64,000 nucleotides of DNA from Physcia stellaris (GCA_018902385.1 JABSSW010000037.1:434001-498000); one strand, 5' to 3'. Positions 11,524 through 24,822 are shown, numbered from the stretch's first letter. Numbers and translations are program-made. Notes: generated from the letters alone by a model not told the origin.

Positions 11524-12878
11524 TTACGTAGTGTCTTGCTGCTTTGAGCGGAAATGCAAAGTGCTGACGAGGCCGCCCAAAACAGATTGTTCACTCACTT
11601 GTGACTTTTTCCTGACCTTTGCTTCTTTCAGAAAATGGCGTTGAATGCTATTCTTCTTCACCTTATCGCTATCTTCTAGAGAATGCTTATGAGCTCCAGC
11701 AACTCCGTCAGTCTTGCCATTAGCTCCATTGCCATTGACTCGTTGGATAGTGTAGAACCGGGACCCATCACTACCAGGCGGATCTGATCGGTAATTGGCA
11801 TCATTGCTTATTGCAGGAAATGTTTGTGCTTGCCCGGAATTATGGATCATGGCTCCAGGTTGCCCAGGCGCGAAGTAATTGTTCTCATTGCCGGTAGTGT
11901 CCATGCTGGATTCGACGAGTTCGCTACCTAGCTGTGCCCGGGCGCCAGGAAAATATTCAGTAATCTTAATTTTGACGTCGCACAAATCGCGCTCCCTTGC
12001 CTGGCGCTTACGTTTCTTTTTGTTCGGATCGTCTGATTTTGGTGTTCCGGGAGGCCGTCCTTTCAATCTACAGTCCCAATAATGGGAGACGAACGGCTTG
12101 CGTTTGTACTTTTGCGTGGACCGGTGGGAATAGATATTGTCTACATGGGGGAAGTAAGTCAGAAATCTGGATAAATAGCCATTAGCGTTCTGCCCAAAGA
12201 CCCGAGAGAAACGGTCACTTGGTAATAATAGAGTACCCAGTGTCAACTTGCCGGTGATACCAGCAATTGGAAAATACGAGATCAGGAGTCCTCGATTGGT
12301 CAAACCGTGAAAGACTCTTAGAAAAATCAGACGCCTTACTCTTCCTCTGTCAGCTCAATCACGTTATCGACATTGAAAAGCCTTTCTCGCCAAGCGTCCA
12401 AATTCGGAGGATCTGGTATCATCTTGAGGTTACTGAAATGACCACCTGCTGATTCTCCCGCTGTTTCCGTAACCGGCCTGGCTTCAAAATCGTTATGCAA
12501 TCGTCCAAATGCTTCATGATGTGCTTGGGGTTGGCGTGGCACCGATCGGTGGGGTGTAAGAATGCCAAACTGTCCCCCATGAGCGGGGGTTGGGTTTTTG
12601 GCACCGGCTCGTGAGGGTGCATGCTGAGGAAGCTGGGATATATGGGACTGTATGTCAGGATAACGAGGTTCGTGGTCGAGCTGTGGATCCAGGACATTTC
12701 GTGCTTGAAGGTGTGACAGTGGACTTGGGGCATCGAACTGCGCGTTAAATTGGAAGGGATCTGAAGGGTCAAGGTCCAGCTGGGAAACAAGAGTGTGGTG
12801 ATGGGGTGGCGGCTGGAAAAGGCTGTTGGGGTCGTGAATTTGCTGGTGTTGAAAATGGGAAGGGAGGGGGGCCTCCAT
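11524..12878 (-). CDS. Conserved fungal protein of unknown function, possibly fused to the GST
   Basis: Two exons: 12878-12340, then 12166-11524 if read to its own stop (393 residues). The start is taken as the ATG at 12878 (MEAPLPSHF); the frame is open further upstream, but that part looks non-conserved. The N-terminal ~160 residues are His/Pro/Gln-rich. The conserved core joins WRERLFNVDNVIELTEEE to FLTYFPHVDNIYSHRSTQ and then VSHYWDCRLKGRPPGTPKSD, followed by a basic KKKRKRQARERDLCDVKIKI stretch that could be a nuclear localisation or DNA-contacting segment. The intron is 173 bp. A strong GTGAGT donor at 11598 and a CAG acceptor ending at 11334 would join KVRKKSQ in frame to KTYHKRATGPA of the GST, giving about 625 residues. 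The family resemblance is from memory; function is unknown. Confidence 0.7.
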
Positions 12879-13853
12879 GTCTTTGAACAAACGATCGTGG
12901 TAACAACAAACTCCTCGCCGCTTTTCACATTGATGAACACTCGGAACAATGAAAACGTGACGGAAGAGACGGAGCGCAAGGCGCGCACATGGGGAAGCTG
13001 GAAACGGACTAGGGCGAGGCCGGCACTTTGGACGGATGTTTACAGAGTAGTACGTATCACTATCAGGATCATACTTAAGTATTAATGGAATGTTGCTCCT
13101 CGTGAAAATTTGGTTGAAGAAGGCGGGATGATTGATATCCATCCATTCGGCCAGCTGAATGCTCCATATTATCTACCACTCTCCCCCTAGCCCTCTCTTC
13201 TACTTATCTATCCTCGTTCTGACGATGTCAACATCTCTACTGAAAATGTATGGCATCATCGGGGTTAGCAAGAGCGACGAGCTTCTTTCGACCGCTGGCC
13301 GTGAGCCCTTTATGATCAAGACTTACCCTTGTTGTAAACTTCGTTTTGTACTGCAAACTCCTTGGAACGTGCTTATGGCGCGAAGGCACGCTGTTGGTGG
13401 CGTGCTATCGTCGAGAAATCTCATCATTCTTCTTGCATCTGCTTCCTCTCGCGTGCATCAACTTCCTCTTAAAATTCAAAAATTTTCACTACTAGCTGTA
13501 GGGCGTCAACCTCAGGTATCGAAGATCTTCTACTGCAGCCTCTTTCATCGCCCATTTGAGGCACCATGTCGTTTAACACACCATAGTATAGTATAACCTC
13601 AGAAAACTGCGCGCTCTCTTATGATCTATCAAGGATCGGCGACCCCTCTGGCCTCGAGCGACGATAGTTTATCGCCAAAGGTGTTTCTCGTTGCCCTACG
13701 TGCCCGTAAGTCAATTCGATGTTGACAATTCTTAGTGTGTATCCATCTACTAAAGTCCTGTCGAATCGAAGTGGCAGTTGATCTGAAAGAGGAGAATAGA
13801 ACAATCACCGTTTCGAGAAACCTGGACTCTTGCGAGAAATCAACCCATTAGTT
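12879..13853. other. Divergent intergenic region
   Basis: This is upstream of both the unknown gene (-) and the UPF0643 gene (+). An open frame at 13159-13596 (+) has no recognisable motif and no homologue-like pattern, so it is not called. The region probably contains two promoters and 5' UTRs. Confidence 0.45.
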
Positions 13854-14714
13854 ATGCCTTTCCTTGAGGACAAGCGAAATGTCAGCATAGACACTGCTGA
13901 AGCTATATCTGCTCCCAAAGAAGCGTCACTGGAGTCGACTTCGTATAGTCCGCTCAACACCGACTCGGAGCAACTGCTTATTGTTTCCCCTTATACGGAA
14001 GAGGCTCATCGTCTTGATCTCAAGGCAACTGAGCTTGCTCAAGGTCTGATGGCGAAAGCACTGACACGGATGGAACCCACTCGCATTGACTATGCAACCG
14101 CTTCTTACTGCGAGAGTTTCAATTGGGGCGAGGTAGTGCAAGCATTGAAAGGTATTGTAGCTCTTACAGACTTGCACTGGAGTCCGCGTACATTCTTTAT
14201 CGTCGGTACGTCCTTCCGGAGTTTTTCCCTTTTCTAAGTTTTCTCTCGGGCTGTAAGAAAAGTATCATCAGCGGTTCGCTTTGAGAGTCAAGTCTAGCGA
14301 GATGACGCTTGCGTTGGGCTGGCAATGCTAACTCGGAAACCTCGAAACAGTCTTCAGGTCTCAGGTGAAATGTACGACAAATCGCTCTCATCTTGGCGAA
14401 CTCGATCGGAGATCTCACATGGAAGCCATGAGCAGTGGAGGCCTGCTTAAATACTGGTTCGGAGTACCCGACGAGAATGGCAGAAACCTTGCAACCTGTA
14501 AACGTGCCGTTGGCCTCGATTGTGGTCATTGACTGACGGTTACATAGGTGTCTGGAACAAGGTCGAGGATGCTCAACGTGGTGGCAGAGGAGAGGGCCAC
14601 CGTGAAGCTGCCAAAGCAACTGCGAATATGTATCTGGAATGGAAGGTAGAGCGGCTTGAACTCGAAATCGGAGAAAATGCGGATCACTGGAGCATCATAG
14701 AGTGGGAACTATGA
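13854..14714 (+). CDS. UPF0643 family protein
   Basis: Small uncharacterised fungal protein family (fission yeast PB2B2.08-like). Three exons, 13854-14205, 14351-14497 and 14548-14714, give 221 residues. Splicing restores the conserved run FFIVVFRSQVKCTTNRSHLG, then MSSGGLLKYWFGVPDENGRN joined to VWNKVEDAQRGGRGEGHREA and the C-terminal WKVERLELEIGENADHWSIIEW. The middle of the protein resembles a GNAT-like fold in its alternation of strands and the GRGEGHREA segment, but this is inference. Introns are 145 and 50 bp. The start is the first in-frame ATG; the N-terminal 45 residues are not conserved in style and an upstream exon cannot be excluded. Confidence 0.85.
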
Positions 14715-15210
14715 GGCAGTGGGATCCTTTAGACGGTGGGAGCACTGAGTCATTTGACCACGGATAGAGCAATGTGCTTCGAGCAAAGGGGCTTTGCTTG
14801 AAACCGAATTACTAGATGAGCTACGAATTCACATTGAAACAATACGTCTGCTTCATAGATAAGTAGCATGTCATGAATCAGCACTTAAGAACTTCGCTAC
14901 TACTTTACCTTCCTCTGGCACGGAGTGTTCGGTCGAGGTCCTCGAAATAGGTACCGTACTCTCGGTACTACGTGCCATCTACAATATTAATTTAGCTGTG
15001 CCGAGACGGAATAATGAATGTCCGGTGCCAAGTAAGTTGGGGTCTTCTCAGGCACTCAGGGTCCCTGCAGAATCAAAGGTCGAAAGTCTCCATTTCTCTC
15101 TTGTGCTGATCATCCACTTCCATCTATAACTTACCTGATAACCGACTACTTGGAACGACTACTACTCTCTCTTCTATCGCCTTTTTTATACCTCAAGAAC
15201 TTTACCCATT
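14715..15210. promoter_or_regulatory. Upstream region of the S-adenosylhomocysteinase gene
   Basis: The last ~130 bases before the ATG at 15211 are rich in pyrimidine tracts (TCTCTCTTG, CTACTACTCTCTCTTC, CCTTTTTTATACC), a common arrangement around transcription starts of highly expressed filamentous-fungal genes. No specific operator was recognised. Confidence 0.4.
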
Positions 15211-16844
<1,634 letters not shown>

Positions 16845-17414
16845 ATTTGGGGTTTTGCATAGCATTGTTCAACACGGAGTTACGACGAGATGATATCCAA
16901 AAGCGCGCCCTTCAACGGCTGTATTGTTTTCACATGCCTAGGTCAACAGCTCAACAGTTGGTCTAGCTCTCGCACAGGTCGAGATAGAATCTTCAACAAA
17001 AGTATCCGCGGAATCTGGGATACGTGTTAAGTAGAGGGTACATTAGTCCAAAGTCGATAGATGTTTAGGTTGATGTGACACTACGTAACCACATTTTACT
17101 ACTGCCCGTCAGATACGCTCTACACGGCTCTAGATGCATCCAAGTCGCCGTCTACCCTTGTGGAGGTCTATCCACATTCACAGACCGGCTCGCTCACAGA
17201 GCGCTCGTAGCCGTAAGTCGAAGTTCGGCCGGTCAGTAGCTGTAAATGAAAACCTCACTCGAAGGAATCATCCGGTAGCGAGAAACAAGTGATTCCGCCG
17301 CTTAAATCCGCACAAGAGGTCCGCGGGAGGGGTCCCATTCGCATCATCTCTTCCTCTCGAACACGTTCGGTCGCACTTGCCTGAAGCCCCGGAACAACAC
17401 CAGGCTTCGTGGAA
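16845..17414. other. Intergenic region, 3' of SAH1 and 5' of the aldo-keto reductase
   Basis: No coding potential was recognised. The CT-rich stretch near 17345-17370 precedes the next gene's start and may mark its promoter and transcription start. Confidence 0.4.
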
Positions 17415-18776
17415 ATGCCCACTTTAGTCGGGAAGGAGGTGGGAGCTACAGGCTATGGCCTTATGGGTAAGCCTTTGGAGACAGACTCGTGTTTCTTTCG
17501 ATCCCTGCCCACTTACAGATCGTCCTCAGGCTTTACATGGCGACCAAACCCTTGCCCCACCGAGCAAGCTATCCAAGCCATGCAAACTGCGCTTGCGCAT
17601 GGGGCCAATTTTTGGAACGGAGGGGAGTTCTATGGCACCCCCGACTATAACTCCATGCACCTCCTCAAACGCTACTTCACCGAGAACCCAACGGATGCCG
17701 AGAGAGTCGTGAGTAGATTTTGGAGTTTTCGTCTCGCCTTCTGTCCCTCGCGATGATGGGAAGACTTTTTCTGGCAGTACACCAGAACGTTCACATCCCA
17801 AAACATATCTTAACTTCTCAGACACCTCTAGACATTGCTAACTCCGAGCTTTTTCTAGGTAATTAGCATCAAAGGTGGTATCAGGCTACCTGAGATGCGG
17901 CCTGATGGCAGCGAAGAGGGGGTGCGTCACAGCGTTGACGCATGCATTGACGGGTTAGGCGGTACCAAATTTTTGGATCTCTTCGAATGTGCCAGAGTAG
18001 ATCCGATTACGCCGATTGAAACAACTATTGTATGTACATCTCGGAGTCTTTCCTTCCTCTTTCCACGGCCGTCTTACTCACCAATTTGGTTTCATGATTA
18101 TCGGCAGATCTTAGCGTCTAGCATGTGTCTTGCAGTTTGAATAATACTTCCAAGTAAGGTAATACTGATTTCGAGATCTCTGCAGTCGGCATTGGCGAAA
18201 TACGTCGAGGCGGGCAAACTTGGTGGAATCAGCTTGAGCGAAGTAAAGGCCGACACAATCCGTAGGGCCGCCAAGGTCCACCCAATTGCGGCAGTAGAGG
18301 TCGAATTCAGTCTTTGGGCCACTGACATCCTTGAAAACGGCGTTGCGACTGCGTGCGCCGACTTAAACATCCCCGTAATTGCATATAGCCCGCTGGGACG
18401 TGGATTCCTCACGGGAGAAATAAGAAAGCCGGAGGATATCCCAGAAGACGATAGGAGGAAGCATCTACCCCGGTTTCAACCGGATGTCTTTACCCGGAAT
18501 CTTGAGCTAGTCACAGAATTAGAGAATCTGGCCCAAAGGAAAGGATGTACACCAGCGCAGTTGGCGCTGGCTTGGGTTAAGCAATGCAGCGGAAGAAACG
18601 GCTTGCCTGTCATCATCCCCATTCCGGGAGCAACGACTGAGAAGAGAGTCACGGAGAACATGAAAGAAGTGATATTGACAGATGCTGAATTCATTGAGAT
18701 TGATGGGATCCTCAAGAAGTCGCCCATCATTGGAAATCGCTATGGAGAGCAACAGACGGCGTTGTTATGGGGCTGA
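17415..18776 (+). CDS. Aldo-keto reductase, pyridoxal reductase-like
   Basis: NADPH-dependent (beta/alpha)8 oxidoreductase resembling fission yeast Plr1, which reduces pyridoxal to pyridoxine in vitamin B6 salvage. Four exons, 17415-17466, 17530-17708, 17859-18029 and 18186-18776, give 330 residues. The N-terminus reads VGKEVGATGYGLMG and joins GFTWRPNPCPTEQA. The AKR tyrosine region is FWNGGEFYG, with Asn in place of the usual AKR Asp, as in Plr1-type proteins; the catalytic Lys is in VISIKGGI. The usual His motif is replaced by FECARVDP, again Plr1-like. The C-terminal cofactor loop is IPIPGATTEKRVTEN. Introns are 63, 150 and 156 bp. The start is the ATG six bases inside the open frame. The substrate is assigned only by family likeness. 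Confidence 0.88.
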
Positions 18777-19274
18777 GAGCGCTGAGGAAATCACTGAAAG
18801 CTCGCCGAGATAGTCCCGATCTGCTTCTGATCAGCTATCGTGGTCTCTAGCGTGATACAAAACCGTGGTGATTGAGAAATGAAGTACTTCAACAGTATCT
18901 TCGGTCAGATCAAGTGTAGTTTTCGTGCGTCGACTTTAGGCTTCATCCGTGGGCAGAACCTTCCGAATTGCAGAATTCTCGAGCTTGTTCATCATGTAAG
19001 GAAACAGCGGGGCCAAATGTACGCCCAGCTAACACTCACCTGAAAACCAATTGCAGTTTCAAGATAGAATACTTCAAAGACAAGGCTGAATCCCACTTGC
19101 CTTGCCTGCCTTTGTGTGGTGTTCGGCTATGCCACATCAGAGGGCGAGTGCGAATTTCGGCGTCGAACATATGGCTCTAGAATATATTCCAGCAATTAAC
19201 ATCCAAGCAGAGAGCGTGCTTCTCATAGAATGAGGTTACTAACATTATCTGCGAGCACATGAATGTCGTCAGAA
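18777..19274. other. Convergent intergenic region
   Basis: Between the 3' ends of the aldo-keto reductase (+) and the small hypothetical gene (-). Nothing coding or structured was recognised. Confidence 0.4.
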
Positions 19275-19565
19275 TTAAGTCTTAGAGCTCGTCTTTTCAG
19301 CAGCGCTCTTTTGGCTTTCGTTTTCAACACCGAGGTCTTCGAATGCTGTGAGCATGTCTTCTGGTGCAAAATCGGGAATCCATCCGAGATTAGACATCGC
19401 TTGAGCAGTCCTTTTCACAGGCCTTTTCTGACGCTCAGGTTTGGGGTCGCGATGCGTCTTTGTCTCATGGCTCATTGACTTCTCTAGTACCTCGGCATAG
19501 CGTTCTTGAACCTCATAGTATTTGTTGACCTCTGCGATGAATTGTTCACCTACACTGGAAGCCAT
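19275..19565 (-). CDS. Small hypothetical protein
   Basis: A single-exon open frame of 96 residues starting MASSVGEQFIAEVNKYYEVQ. It is charged and probably largely helical at the N-terminus (EVNKYYEVQERYAEVLEKS), with a Lys/Arg/Pro-rich middle and a tryptophan-containing segment MSNLGWIPDFAPEDMLTAFE. No family is recognised. It is divergent from the C2H2 gene with only 233 bp between starts, which supports a real gene with a shared promoter region. Splicing to a longer product cannot be excluded. Confidence 0.5.
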   Translation of the reverse strand: MASSVGEQFIAEVNKYYEVQERYAEVLEKSMSHETKTHRDPKPERQKRPVKRTAQAMSNLGWIPDFAPEDMLTAFEDLGVENESQKSAAEKTSSKT

Positions 19566-19798
19566 ATCAAAGGTGCCTCGCAGACAAGCGGCTGTTATTT
19601 GCTGTGGTCGAGGTGTACAAGTAAGGTAGGTATCTTGGTGAGCCCGGGCTCGAAGCCTTCACCCGGACCTAGCGCCGGATTAGCTCCCGAGATGCCGTCT
19701 AGAACCTATCCCCTTGCATCCCTCGACTACTGTCAAAATGACATCCGTGCTACTCGTACGCTTTGTGCCTCCGTGCCTGGCGGAATCTTTCCAGGATT
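19566..19798. promoter_or_regulatory. Short bidirectional promoter region
   Basis: 233 bp separate the divergent ATGs at 19565 (-) and 19799 (+). It contains GC-rich direct segments (CCCGGGCTCGAAG, CACCCGGACCTAG) but no motif that can be named with confidence. Confidence 0.4.
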
Positions 19799-20989
19799 AT
19801 GGATCTCAAAGACCTCGATATGTCAGACTCACCTTCTCCGCTTTCTTCCCATGGATCGAGTGAGTTTGGCGAGGACATTCGAACAGAGGAGCACTTGGCC
19901 GGTGAAGATGTGGAAGAACATCCGGATGCGCCAGACATGCCTCCAACAAAGCGCCAACGGACCGGTCAATTCTCTTATCGAGCAACTCCGGTAGGAACCT
20001 CGAGCTACGATCCTGGAGAGATTTCATCCGACTCCGAGGGCAGCATACCAACATCACCGTGGTCGTCCGGCTTGGTGCAGGAAGACGATCGCGAGGTTCA
20101 GGAGCAGATAACAGTTTGCAGATGGCTTTCGTGTCATGCTGGCGATTTGGGTAACATGGACGCTCTAGTTCAACATCTCCACGACGACCATATCGGTATA
20201 AGACAAAAGAATTACAGATGTGAATGGGAGGGATGTCAGAGGATAGGCCTGAATCATGCTAGCGGTTATGCTCTGAGAGCTCATATGCGAAGCCACACAA
20301 GAGAGAAGCCCTTCTTTTGCACGCTCCCGGGTAAGCACGCCAGTGACGTCTTTGAAGTCAAGGGACAATACTGAGACCAGCCAGAATGCGACAAATCTTT
20401 TACTAGGTCTGATGCACTTGCCAAGCACATGCGAACGGTCCATGAAACGGAATCACTTCGACCTTCTGATCCAGTGCCTAGAAACCACTCCGCAGCTGGC
20501 ACAAAGCCTCAACGACTCAAATTGATAGTAAACGCAAAGCCTCCTGAATCCGAGCACAGTAATGAAGAGGCAGACATTGACGACGATGCCACAATAGCTT
20601 CGAACGACGGATCTGGTCCGGGATCGCCTCTTGCTCCTTTCACATACCCTGCAGACATTGAGTTCACCGAGGACGAGCTTGCAATGCCGGTAGATCGACT
20701 CTACACACTTCTTCGGCGGCATATTCGTTGGGCTGAGGAAGTGAGCGGGGACCTTAAAGCAGAGGTTACTGTACTGGAAGGTAAGCAGAAGGAAGAATGG
20801 CAGGCCAAAGAGTTGGTACTGGCAAACCTGGCGGAAGCTGAGCTGGCGAACGCGGTGGATAAGAATGATACGGACAGACTTGATTTGCTTTCCGGAGATC
20901 TACCGCAGCCTATGCTGCCCATGAAAGGTCTGTCGCCCTGGTATCGCGAGCCGGCAGTCTCAGAAAGCACCGAGCAAGCCATTGGCTAA
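19799..20989 (+). CDS. C2H2 zinc-finger protein, Iec1/Gli3-like
   Basis: Nuclear zinc-finger protein resembling the fungal 'Gli3' group and fission yeast Iec1, a YY1-like subunit of the INO80 chromatin remodeller. Two exons, 19799-20330 and 20385-20989, give 378 residues. Three fingers are visible: CRWLSCHAGDLGNMDALVQH (first), CEWEGCQRIGLNHASGYALR with AHMRSH (second), and TLPECDKSFTRSDALAKHMR with TVH (third). The 54-bp intron falls inside the third finger, and removing it restores its first Cys spacing. An acidic Ser-rich N-terminus precedes the fingers. C-terminal parts include VDRLYTLLRRHIRWAEEVSG and a coiled-coil-like stretch, then PWYREP. The start could also be the second Met (MSDSPSP, 21 bases on). 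Confidence 0.88.
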
Positions 20990-22387
20990 ACCGATCAAAG
21001 GCTTAGCTCCTTATTTGTCGCTGTTGCTAGTATTAAATGAACAACTGATCACCTCACGAGCTGTGGTACACTGTAAAGTCTATCATTCTTCCATGCCAGC
21101 AGATGGCCAGACAACATTCTGGTTCGGCTACTGATAGGACACATGTTCATGTGCTCTACAGTCGGGTGGCAAGACGTTACTGCACGGTTGCTTAATCCAA
21201 GGTAGCAATGATCATCTACTTATGGGGAAAGATTTTGGTTCCGTATCCCCTCCTTTGGCTTGTCGACTCCCCTGCGCTTTCGGAAAAGGATTGCCCGTTG
21301 ATCCTTTTCCGAATCTGAAGTCTCCCGTAGTCCTAATGCTACAACAACAGATGAAGTTATCATCTAGCATAATTTTATATCAGAATTGTATTCGATTCAA
21401 TGAATTGGAAACCACGAAAGAATCACATGTACTCGTTATGATTCAAGCAATCGAGTCTCATGCTTGGGAATTAACAATTGAACTTGCCGCTTAGAGCTCC
21501 ACGCAAAGCTCTGCTATACGACTTCTATGTCGACTTTCGAAGGTGTGTCTGTGAAACTCGTTGTCTTCTCACACGTCAGAACACAATTAGTGGTAGGCCA
21601 TAACTCTGTTCGGTCATTGGATTCGTGTCAACTGTCCGACGGAACTGTCATAAATTTGATAAGATCATGAATATCCCGTCAAGGCCAAACCCGTGCTACC
21701 ACTAACTAATGTCAATCGCGCTTTCAGTCGAACAATGGCCCATATAGCGAGCGGCTGTGCGGAGCTTTGCCTCGTCGAGCTTCACAGTCCTAATGTAAGC
21801 TGTATGGCAGGTCTGCTACAACCAGCCAATGCTGCAGCTGAACCCTCGGCAACTATGATACGCCTCGACAGCAGGTCTAATACATAACATTATCAAAGGA
21901 ATGCCCTCCTATCCAGTTCATAGGTTCCCGCTGTGTTTACAAAAGATGCTTGATCATCCGTATCTTAGGTGGTGATCATTGAGCCTCTCCGGGTGAGAAC
22001 GCTGTGTTATTGACGGTGGTATAATGGACCTAAACAAAATAATCATTACCCGCTGCATGATCATAGGTGGAGGAACGACAACATTATCTGATAACCCTGG
22101 TAAAGTAGGATGAGGCAAAATTACAACAGAGTAGGGCTTGATTGTAATCTTGCGCACGCTACGCTGCCTGAACATAAGACATACCAACTCGTACAATGGA
22201 GCAGAGAATGCCTTGGGTTATACACGTTGAAGGCACTGGTGCCTCGAAAGCACGCAAGTGTAACCAGTTACTAGTACTAATAAGCCACTTCAAGCTCTTC
22301 ATGCCTCATCAGCGATCTCTACCATTTGGGAGAGCAGTACCAAGCACACGGGTTGACCCGTGGGTCCCAGCATATTAACAACCTGTA
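20990..22387. other. Convergent intergenic region with a hairpin
   Basis: About 1.4 kb between the 3' ends of the C2H2 gene (+) and TRL1 (-). Short open frames (21222-21494, 21693-21887) have no motif. The only clear structure is the inverted repeat at 21279-21313. Confidence 0.45.
21279..21313. repeat. 13-bp perfect inverted repeat (hairpin)
   Basis: TTCGGAAAAGGAT at 21279-21291 and its exact reverse complement at 21301-21313 flank a 9-base loop. A perfect 13-bp stem is unlikely by chance in 1.4 kb. It could be the remnant of a small inverted-repeat element or an RNA structure. Confidence 0.6.
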
Positions 22388-24822
22388 TCACCGCCGCTGC
22401 TGCATCACTGCTCTCACAGAACCGTCCAATATTGTCCCCTCCGCAATTCTCATTTCTTGAATCCCCGTCTCGGTGTTTGCCCCTTTTTCTATATACCGCT
22501 GCAACAAATCGTTGCTTTCTTTAGGTTTGATGTCTGCTGAAGCTGTTCCGATAGTGATATGTGCGTGTGTGTTCGCCGTCTTCCAGTCATCCAACAATCG
22601 TACCATGACGCACATGATCCGTGAATCCCAAACGACGCGCTCAAGCTCAACGATACATGTGCCTAATAATGGGTCAGGATATGCTGAGTTCTTATTTTCT
22701 TGGTTGTTGAGAGCGTTAGAGTAGAGAGTCAAGAGATGAGACCAAAGGCCAGGATGCGATTGCTGCGAGGAACGGTGTATGAGTGTAACATGGAAGGCGG
22801 TCTGTATACGGCGGAGGTGGCCCAGCTGGCGGTAGAAGATGGCGACATGATTAGGGGTGCAGTCAAAACCTTTATTCAAAATGGAAATGACCTCGTCTGG
22901 ATGAACCCGAACGCAGAAATACTCGAGTGAAGGAGGTTTGGCGGAGACGCTATGGCTTTGGATGGCGCCATTCTGTTGGGAGCTACCGCCGTCAGCCTTT
23001 TTGCCGCTTTTCTTGTTGCTTTTGAAGCTAAGGTCGTGCTTGATTTCAGGCTGATAATCATTCAGAGCTGCATTTATGGCCAGGTCCATATCTCCAGATG
23101 TCGGTGGCTCTGGGATGAGCTTGGGAAACGCGGCCGCGAGAGCATTAACGACTGTCGCAAGGTTTTCGCGAGAGGATACTGTTATGTCAAGGTCGATGAC
23201 TTCGTCAAAGGCGTCGTCAGGGCTTTTGTTGACATTGACCGCCTCAAATCGCTTGAGAAAGCCCTCCATGATCTCAATAATTTCACCCTGAGCTTTGGAG
23301 CCAGCTTGAATGGTTTGATGATTGTCTCCTCGACTCAAAACACGATCACGTGTGACCTTACGGATAGCAGGGAGCATGCCTGGTTTTGGCTCATGGACAT
23401 ATTGAAGGGCGACGAACTTCGCATCCGGGATGACCTTGGAAACATCGCTAATGATCTGCTCCCTTTCTCGCCGTTGATGGTTGTTTCTATCAGCTATCAT
23501 CACCGGATGTGCCGCCAAAGCGTTACAAACTTGTATGGCAAATTGCTTTGGACGGCCAGACTTCCCAGTGATGTTGTCATTCTGAACGTGGCCCCATTCG
23601 AAGAGCTTTGTAAGCGCCACTGCGACAGTGGTCTTTCCGCAACCGATACTAGCAACAGGAACGAGCACAATGTTACGGACAACGTCCTTGGATGGACCAT
23701 TTCCGCCACCTTCTATCTCCTGCCTAATGATGTCTGAACCCTTCAAACCTCGTGATTTTAAGGAAATTGTCCCGCATTGTGATGATGCCATGATTGTTCA
23801 TGTAGGCTTTGCCCAGCTTTGGATCCTTGGCAAGTTGTTGCCGTGCGAATAGAAGATACTCCTCTGTGATCTTTTGGTGTTTCTTATATTTGGGAGTCCT
23901 ACCAGCAATGACAGCTTTAGTAGCTGCACGCCATTGGCGGTACATTAGATAGGGTTCTTCGAACTTGAACTTGTAGAACCAATCTTGAAAACTGCCCTTG
24001 TCACCTTGCTCTCTCCTCCGACATCGTATGACAAACCCTTCAGTGTCTCGCCCATTGTATGAGCCAGTCTCGGCACAATGGTGAAGAAATTTCTGGACCG
24101 TCTCCATGTCATCCTTCATGAGGAAGTCGGCTTTTTTGAAATTCCATTCATCGGCAAATTGATGAACAAGATCACCCGGATAAGTTGCAAAATCTGCTAG
24201 GTTGAGATTCATGCCATGTAGGTAAAGGCCAGCCGACTTCTCATCATAGGCAAGGACATGCTCTTCAAACGAGTCATCACACAGCTCAGCGACGGCTGTA
24301 ACGTTTCTTTTTCGCAACTCTCTTGCAAGATCTGCCCGCGTCTTGCCGATAGACTCCAATTGCAAGTCTACCCACTTCACCCCAGCGATGGCATGACTTA
24401 CATCGGTATCCTGACGTACTCCGGTTGAGTGCTTACTGCATACGAGGAGATGATCGCCTTCTAGGCCTCCTATGAAGATAATGCACCCATTTTCTTTGAC
24501 ACTGTAAATATTCGAACTTTTAGGACAATTTGGTTTATTTTTCGACATTCTCCAATCTGGTCTCATTACTTCATTGATTGATAAAATTTGTCGACAACCC
24601 CTGAAAAGTTTTCTCAGGCGTGATTCATTCTTTTGACGTAAAGGTAAACAAATAACGAGCGTAAGTAGGTAAATCACGGCGTTTGTAATCCCAGTCTTGA
24701 AATTTCCAGGAATCAACTTTAACGCCATCAGTATCTGCAACGACAAAAGTATTCTTCTTGCCGTCGTTTCTTGCCAAAACAAATTTTGTTGTTTTTGAAT
24801 TGATTTCGTGGAAAACATTCAC
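22388..24822 (-). pseudogene. TRL1: tRNA ligase Trl1, reading frame interrupted
   Basis: Fungal three-domain tRNA ligase that heals and seals tRNA halves after intron removal (also HAC1 mRNA in the unfolded-protein response). From the 5' end: a WKFQDWDYKRRDLPTYAR block (~24.7 kb), ligase nucleotide-binding motif SVKENGCIIFIGG (~24.48-24.52 kb), VAELCDDSFEEHVLAY, EGFVIRCRRRE; then kinase P-loop VPVASIGCGKTTVA and CPDase motifs FHVTLIHR and HAHITIGTA. The catalytic motifs look sound, but the frame changes at least twice. Between 24.62 and 24.66 kb the DLPTYAR frame ends and the rest continues in another. Near 23.75 kb, between MRDNFL and SRGLKGSDIIR, there is one extra base in an A run with no possible intron. 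No convincing start codon is found upstream, where AT-rich DNA begins. Trl1 is normally essential, so this is either a decayed copy or contains sequence errors. Confidence 0.85.

Noticed and set aside
13159-13596. 145-codon open frame as a gene
   Set aside because: No motif, unusual hydrophobic and basic mix, and it lies in the promoter region between two divergent genes.
19640-19720. tRNA-like GC-rich stretch
   Set aside because: It does not fold into a cloverleaf with recognisable A and B boxes.
22952-23737. Plus-strand 261-codon open frame opposite TRL1
   Set aside because: It is the shadow of the tRNA ligase kinase domain, whose motifs are clear on the minus strand.
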